DNA of 64,000 bases from contig JAENZX010000005.1 in NCBI GenBank assembly GCA_016841045.1, forward strand, positions 100,172 through 164,171, read 5' to 3'. This document shows positions 59,971-64,000 of the stretch, in pieces. This DNA is from Thermincola carboxydiphila (lineage in GTDB: Bacteria > Bacillota > Thermincolia > Thermincolales > UBA2595). The notes under the pieces were generated by a model. The model had not been told where the DNA came from, searched no databases, and was given only the letters and a program-made list of their open reading frames with translations. Made by a program: the position numbers and the translations under genes. Numbering within the stretch: position 1 is the stretch's first letter; each line of letters starts with the position of its first letter.

Positions 59971-61350
59971 GTGATAGATATTAAAAAGTTGGTGCAGAAA
60001 CAATTAAATTATTTTCTGAGTAATGTAACCTGTGATATTAATTATAGATTGGAAAATCTAAAAAGGTTAAGACGAGCAATTCAAAATCATGAAAAAGATA
60101 TTTGTGAGGCTTTACACAAGGATCTAAATAAATCTGATTCAGAAGCCTTCATGACCGAAATTGCGATTGTTATGGAGGAACTTAATCTAACAATAAAAAG
60201 ATTAAAAGCCTGGGCCAGGCCTAAACGAGTAAATACGGGATTACTTCATATGGGTTCTTCGGGGAATTTATTGTATGAACCTTACGGGGTCGCCCTGATA
60301 ATATCGCCGTGGAATTATCCTTTTCAACTGACATTAGTACCTTTGATAGGGGCAATAGCAGCAGGAAACTGTGCTATTGTAAAACCTTCTGAGCTATCTC
60401 CTTCTGTTTCAGGTGTTTTGGCAAAGTTGATCAAACAAAACTTTTCTGAAGAATATATTTGTGTTGTTGAAGGTGGCATCGAGGTTAGCAGCGCACTTTT
60501 GGCTGAAAAATTTGATTATATTTTTTTCACGGGAAGTGTTCATGTTGGCAGGATTGTGATGAAAGCAGCGGCAAAAAACTTAACTCCTGTAACATTAGAA
60601 CTGGGTGGAAAGAGCCCCTGTATAGTACATAAAGATGCATCCCTTAAATTAGCAGCAAAGCGGATTGCTTGGGGTAAATTCCTTAATGCCGGGCAAACCT
60701 GTGTTGCACCTGATTATCTTCTTGTGCACAAAGCTGTTAAGCAGAAACTGATGGATTATCTAGTTGCTTATATTAATGAAAAATTTAATTATGATCTGGG
60801 AGAGGAATTTACCCGCATAATTAATAAGAAACACTTTGAAAGACTTTTAGCCTATTTAAATAATGGAAGGATAATAACAGGCGGAATACATGATGAAAAT
60901 AGGTTGTTTTTGGCTCCTACAATCATCGATAAGGTCACCTGGGAAGACCCAATTATGCAGGAAGAAATATTTGGTCCCATACTTCCGGTACTTGAGTATG
61001 AAGATTTGGATGAGGTTCTCGAAAAAATTAGAAAACGTCCCAAGCCCCTAGCATTATACGTTTTCTCAGAGAATAAAGATATGCAGAGGAAAATTACAAA
61101 TGGCGTTTCTTTTGGAGGAGGATGTATAAACGATACTGTTTATCATATCGTGACTCCATTTTTGCCATTTGGGGGTGTGGGTGAGAGTGGCATAGGCAGC
61201 TATCATGGAGAAGCGAGCTTTCATACTTTTTCGCATAAAAAAAGCATTCTTAAGCAGACAAACTTGTTTGACATTCCATTTAGATATCCAGCTCCAAGTA
61301 ATTTGAAAAAATTAAGGCTATTCTTGAAGATAAGAAAAATGTTAAGCTGA
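59971..61350 (+). CDS. Aldehyde dehydrogenase (class 3-like)
   Basis: The 459-residue NAD(P)-dependent aldehyde dehydrogenase has PWNYPF, FTGSVHVGR, ELGGKSPCIV (catalytic Glu), and the catalytic Cys in NAGQTCVAPDY. EEIFGPILPV and the C-terminal SFHTFSHKKSIL are typical of class 3/fatty-aldehyde enzymes (YwdH, AldH type). The C-terminus (KKLRLFLKIRKML) looks amphipathic, perhaps for membrane association. GTG at 59971 behind AGTAGGTGATC. Oxidises medium- or long-chain aldehydes by analogy. Confidence 0.88.
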   Translation: MIDIKKLVQKQLNYFLSNVTCDINYRLENLKRLRRAIQNHEKDICEALHKDLNKSDSEAFMTEIAIVMEELNLTIKRLKAWARPKRVNTGLLHMGSSGNLLYEPYGVALIISPWNYPFQLTLVPLIGAIAAGNCAIVKPSELSPSVSGVLAKLIKQNFSEEYICVVEGGIEVSSALLAEKFDYIFFTGSVHVGRIVMKAAAKNLTPVTLELGGKSPCIVHKDASLKLAAKRIAWGKFLNAGQTCVAPDYLLVHKAVKQKLMDYLVAYINEKFNYDLGEEFTRIINKKHFERLLAYLNNGRIITGGIHDENRLFLAPTIIDKVTWEDPIMQEEIFGPILPVLEYEDLDEVLEKIRKRPKPLALYVFSENKDMQRKITNGVSFGGGCINDTVYHIVTPFLPFGGVGESGIGSYHGEASFHTFSHKKSILKQTNLFDIPFRYPAPSNLKKLRLFLKIRKMLS

Positions 61351-61366
61351 AAAATAGGTTGATAGG

Positions 61367-61681
61367 TCAGCAAACCTCTACTTCAACTATATCCAAGCAT
61401 CCTAGTTTTTTTCCGTTTTCACAAATCATTACACCTTGGTCTATTTTAAAGGAAAAAATAATACATTCTTGAATCTGGTCACACGAATAGTAGCGAACTA
61501 TAACAGGGCGATTGAAATTAATAGCATATAGAAGTTTCTGATGGAACTGCTCCAATATATCTTCGCTCATTTCGGGTTTATTTACTTTTTCTTTCTGCCC
61601 CTCTAACACCAGTTCACGCATTTCAGGGTAGTAGAGTCGGTGCCCCTCCCATAGTTTGTTTTTTCTAAGAGAATTTTTCAT
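61367..61681 (-). CDS. YolD-like protein
   Basis: The 104-residue protein carries the YolD family signature LWEGHRLYYPEMRE near its N-terminus. YolD proteins are regularly encoded beside UvrX/YqjW-type Y-family polymerases in Bacillota and are presumed accessory factors in SOS mutagenesis. The start overlaps the end of the polymerase gene by 17 bases, so the two are coupled and controlled from the same LexA-regulated promoter. Confidence 0.8.
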   Translation of the reverse strand: MKNSLRKNKLWEGHRLYYPEMRELVLEGQKEKVNKPEMSEDILEQFHQKLLYAINFNRPVIVRYYSCDQIQECIIFSFKIDQGVMICENGKKLGCLDIVEVEVC

Positions 61682-62852
61682 TAAATATCCCTGCCTCTGT
61701 TATACTTGATCCTCGTTTAATGCTATGGTTACCAAACTTTTTTCTAATGTCATCAACAGCATGATTTAATTGCCGTTGTTTAGTCTTATAAGAAAAAATG
61801 TCCAGTTGCTCATATTGTTTTCTTTTAATATTAGAAATACCAACACCAACTAATCGAACTCTTTTTGTATTAGGCCAGTTGGTATCGAATAACTTGATTG
61901 CCATACGATATATTTCTTCTGTAATATCAGTACGCTCCCTAAAACTTCGAGACCAATGATGACTATTTAATTCAGTGTCACGCAGGGTGAGGGAGACAGT
62001 CTTGCCTACATACCCACCCAAGCGCAGCCGGTGAGACACTTTCTCGGTAATATCAAGTATAGCGACCCGTATATCGTCACCAGCATAGTCTCTGGATAGG
62101 GTAAGTTGGTTGCCTATTGATTTCACAGTATCTAAAGAATGAGGGTCTACCGGGCTGTAATCAATCCCATTTGCACTCATGTGCAGGACATGGCCAACAA
62201 CGCCAAATTTCTTAACCAAAACCTCAAGGGGATATTTAGCCAGGTCTTTGATGGTGTAAATTCCTAGTAGGTTGAGTTTTTTCTCCGTTCTACCGCCAAC
62301 ACCAAATAACTCTTTTACCGGTAGGGGCCATAGTCTTTTTGTTACATCATTCTTTGTTATTAGTGTGAGACCATCAGGTTTTTCTAGATCGGCTGCCATC
62401 TTTGCTACCAGCTTGTTCGGGCCTACACCAACGGAGCAAAGAACCCCAACCTCTTCTTTAATCCGCTTTTTGATGTCCCTTGCCACCATGACACTGTCAC
62501 CAAAGAGTTTTTCTGTACCAGAGAGGTCTATAAAAGCTTCATCTATAGAAAAGGGCTCAACAAGTGGTGAAAAGTCCCTCATAACAGCAATAATGCGATT
62601 AGAAAAGTTAAAGTAATGCTTATACTGTGGGCGAACATATATGCCGTCTGGACAAAGAAGTTTAGCTTCCCAATTAGGCATACCGGTTTTTATCCCCATT
62701 TTCTTAGCAGGGTAGCTTGCAGCCAAGACAATCCCATGTCGTTTCTCTGGATCGCCGCAAACAATTACTTTCTTTCCCTGTAAAGATGGGTCAAGGGCCT
62801 GATGAACTGAAGCATAGAAGGAGTTCATGTCTACTAAAAGAATATTACACAT
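61665..62852 (-). CDS. Y-family DNA polymerase, UvrX/YqjW type
   Basis: This 395-residue translesion polymerase has metal-binding acids in LLVDMNSFYASVHQ (Asp-x-Asn rather than Asp-x-Asp, the UvrX/UmuC-like form) and PFSIDEAFIDLSG. LCSVGVGPNKLVAKMAADLEKPDG and HhH regions follow, then the little finger (TLRDTELNSHHWSRSFRERT). It differs from DinB at 46695 and matches the YolD-partnered UvrX branch. A LexA box sits in the promoter spacer 30-50 bases upstream. Expected to act in UV and damage-induced mutagenesis. Confidence 0.88.
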   Translation of the reverse strand: MCNILLVDMNSFYASVHQALDPSLQGKKVIVCGDPEKRHGIVLAASYPAKKMGIKTGMPNWEAKLLCPDGIYVRPQYKHYFNFSNRIIAVMRDFSPLVEPFSIDEAFIDLSGTEKLFGDSVMVARDIKKRIKEEVGVLCSVGVGPNKLVAKMAADLEKPDGLTLITKNDVTKRLWPLPVKELFGVGGRTEKKLNLLGIYTIKDLAKYPLEVLVKKFGVVGHVLHMSANGIDYSPVDPHSLDTVKSIGNQLTLSRDYAGDDIRVAILDITEKVSHRLRLGGYVGKTVSLTLRDTELNSHHWSRSFRERTDITEEIYRMAIKLFDTNWPNTKRVRLVGVGISNIKRKQYEQLDIFSYKTKQRQLNHAVDDIRKKFGNHSIKRGSSITEAGIFNEKFS

Positions 62853-62871
62853 TAAAGATCATCCCCTAATC

Positions 62872-62900
62872 ATTTTACAACAGAACAAGTGTTCGGTCAA
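62872..62900 (-). promoter_or_regulatory. SOS promoter with LexA box inside the spacer
   Basis: On the minus strand, TTGACC (62900-62895), a 17-base spacer, TAAAAT (62877-62872). The spacer contains GAACAAGTGTTC (plus strand 62883-62894), a perfect GAAC-N4-GTTC Bacillus LexA (DinR) box, so LexA would block polymerase binding directly. It drives uvrX-yolD. Confidence 0.85.
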
Positions 62901-63098
62901 TGTCCAATTGGTTAGGTATAAAGCAATCAAATAGGGGCTTAATTGTTTAAGATGACAAAAGATTCGACAAATAGAAGGATTTTACTCATTAACAATAGAA
63001 GTTCTTGGTGTGTTAGTAATTATTTTCACAAACAACATATAGGACACCGCCATAAGATCAATAGGTAATTACTAATTAACACTACCAGGAGGCTTTGG

Positions 63099-63284
63099 AT
63101 GAAAAAGAACAGCTTCATAAAATGGGTTCAACAAGAATATGGAATGTCTATAAAGGAAGTGTTCAGGTATTTGTATCTTGAAGAAAATCTGTCGGTCAAA
63201 GAGTTGGCAGCCAGATTATTTCTCACCAAATCTATTGCCCACCGTTGGCTAAAAAAGTTTGGTATTAAAACCAAGAAATCTTAA
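63099..63284 (+). CDS. Small helix-turn-helix protein
   Basis: The 61-residue protein has a helix-turn-helix near residues 28-55 (LSVKELAARLFLTKSIAHRWLKKFG) of the sigma-70 region 4/transposase-like type, with a basic C-terminus. The ATG lies behind CCAGGAGGC. It may be a small regulator or a fragment of a transposase or recombinase; there is no further transposase sequence nearby, and the clean frame with a good ribosome binding site favours a real small gene. Function unknown. Confidence 0.6.
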   Translation: MKKNSFIKWVQQEYGMSIKEVFRYLYLEENLSVKELAARLFLTKSIAHRWLKKFGIKTKKS

Positions 63285-63353
63285 TGATGCATTATGTCCA
63301 GAACCTTAAGTGAAAGCGTAGGAGGATAGCTTGGTTGGAGGGTAGTTTATCGG

Positions 63354-63388
63354 ATAGCTGCACTAATGATGGTGCTGCTATTTTTTTG
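63354..63388 (+). terminator. Terminator after the HTH gene
   Basis: ATAGCTGCAC (63354-63363) and GTGCTGCTAT (63372-63381), one mismatch, then seven Ts. Confidence 0.7.
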
Positions 63389-63529
63389 CTTTCTGATCTT
63401 GATTTTTTTACTGGATAAAGAAGGGGATATTTACTATTTTATCGAAATACAGAGATTTATTGACATTTTTCAGTTAATTTGTCATGAGGAGGGGATTTTG
63501 TGCAAATTTTTTCTTAATTTAATGTTAGT

Positions 63530-63577
63530 CTACATTTGAGATTCCAAAGAGATAATCAATTTTTGAAGCAAATGTAG
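63530..63577 (+). repeat. 9-bp inverted repeat in the leader of the secreted-protein gene
   Basis: CTACATTTG (63530-63538) and CAAATGTAG (63569-63577) are perfect inverted copies around 30 bases, 43 bases before the start codon. Confidence 0.5.
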
Positions 63578-63620
63578 AGGATGTTTTTAAGGATCGTTTG
63601 CATAACTAAAGGAGGACGTA

Positions 63621-64000
63621 ATGAGTAATTTTTTTCGTAAGCTGATATCTAATCTTATTATTTTTGTGATGGTTATGTCTTTTCTCCCAGGGCCTGTCAA
63701 GGCATATGCTTCAGTTAATGAAGCTCCAGTAGTAACATATCCATCGAACGGAGCTCCAGTAGACCCAGGCAGTGTGACAATAAGGTGGGGCTCTGTATCT
63801 GGTGCATCAAGCTATGCTATTGGAGTATTGGACGAAACAACGGGAACTAAGATAGTAAATATTGATTCAGGTATTAGCCGGACCTACTATACAATCTCAT
63901 CATCCTTGATAGAAGCAGGTCATAGGTACCGCTATGCAGTAGGAGCAATAGCATCAGACGGAAGCCAGAAATGGGTGGAGAACCGGACTTTTACAGTAAA
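63621..64000 (+). CDS. Secreted protein with fibronectin type III-like domain (3' truncated)
   Basis: ATG at 63621 follows AAAGGAGGACG and the frame runs open to the window end, so only the first 126 residues are seen. A signal peptide (residues 1-30, hydrophobic ISNLIIFVMVMSFLPGPVKA, probable cleavage near AYA) is followed by an immunoglobulin/Fn3-like beta domain (PVVTYPSNGAPV, TIRWGSVSGASSYAIGV, YRYAVGAIASDG). Proteins starting this way in Bacillota are often large surface proteins with Fn3 and SLH or catalytic domains. The rest lies outside the window. Confidence 0.75.
   Translation, partial: MSNFFRKLISNLIIFVMVMSFLPGPVKAYASVNEAPVVTYPSNGAPVDPGSVTIRWGSVSGASSYAIGVLDETTGTKIVNIDSGISRTYYTISSSLIEAGHRYRYAVGAIASDGSQKWVENRTFTV

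Larger units (their letters stand above)
63285..63620 (+). other. Leader/intergenic region before the secreted-protein gene
   Basis: It holds a terminator-like hairpin at 63354-63388 and a second hairpin at 63530-63577, but no ORF of note. A purine-rich stretch (GCGTAGGAGGATAGC) precedes the first hairpin. I recognise no riboswitch class. Confidence 0.4.

Noticed and set aside
63099..63284. Insertion-sequence remnant
   Set aside because: The HTH resembles that of transposases, but there are no inverted repeats, DDE residues or further transposase sequence nearby.
1..64000. CRISPR array, prophage or integrative element
   Set aside because: No regularly spaced repeats, integrase, capsid or terminase genes were seen; the only repeats are the three palindromic elements and short A+T-rich tandems.

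Overview
The window looks like a chromosomal segment of a spore-forming Bacillota, most likely a Clostridia-class anaerobe of the Peptococcaceae/Desulfotomaculum type. Supporting signs are an alpha/beta-type small acid-soluble spore protein, a SpoVB-like flippase, AddAB instead of RecBCD, the small YpmA-type protein, a YolD/UvrX pair with a Bacillus-type LexA box, frequent TTG and GTG starts behind strong AGGAGG-like ribosome binding sites, moderate-to-low G+C by eye, and a large FAD/iron-sulfur oxidoreductase. The species cannot be named from sequence alone.

Layout. 1-12 kb: a truncated TerC-family membrane protein, a hemerythrin, addB-addA and an sbcD/sbcC-like pair. 12-22 kb: an orphan PhoB-type response regulator, a HAD phosphatase, a decayed UDP-glucose dehydrogenase fragment, a signalling group (EAL protein, chemoreceptor, GGDEF protein) and two TPR proteins. 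22-32 kb: queE-folE, a YpmA-like small gene, surE, spoVB, an acetyltransferase, tRNA-Trp, a PHP phosphoesterase, ddl, a DUF554 protein, a K+ channel/RCK protein, an SGNH hydrolase and several very small genes including a lone Flp-type pilin. 32-39 kb: a NitT/TauT-type ABC transporter, an FmdE-domain protein and, on the minus strand, a 1023-residue flavin/Fe-S oxidoreductase with an odd Met/Pro-rich tail.

39-48 kb: a DedA protein, a PAS-GGDEF-EAL protein, small hypotheticals, the spore protein, two membrane-anchored proteins and dinB. 48-51.4 kb: a compact group of lipoprotein, glutathionylspermidine-synthase-like ATP-grasp ligase, DUF350 membrane protein and ion channel that recalls the E. 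coli yjfM-yjfC-yjfL set. 51-59 kb: an RMD1-like membrane protein, an NdpA-type nucleoid protein, topB, a convincing 6S RNA, and a KaiC-like/PEP-synthase-like fusion behind a leader with an internal terminator. 59-64 kb: a nitroreductase, an aldehyde dehydrogenase, the SOS-controlled uvrX-yolD pair, a small HTH protein, and the start of a secreted protein cut by the window end.

Three themes run through the window. DNA repair and topology: AddAB, SbcCD-like, DinB, UvrX and TopB, with a LexA site inside one promoter. Cyclic-di-GMP signalling: three proteins, one probably starting at a rare ATT codon. Third, a dispersed palindromic G+C-rich element whose ends resemble Rho-independent terminators: one long copy (41849-42188), one internally deleted copy (50447-50604) and one short fragment (39746-39806). 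No CRISPR array, rRNA operon, insertion sequence or prophage was found.
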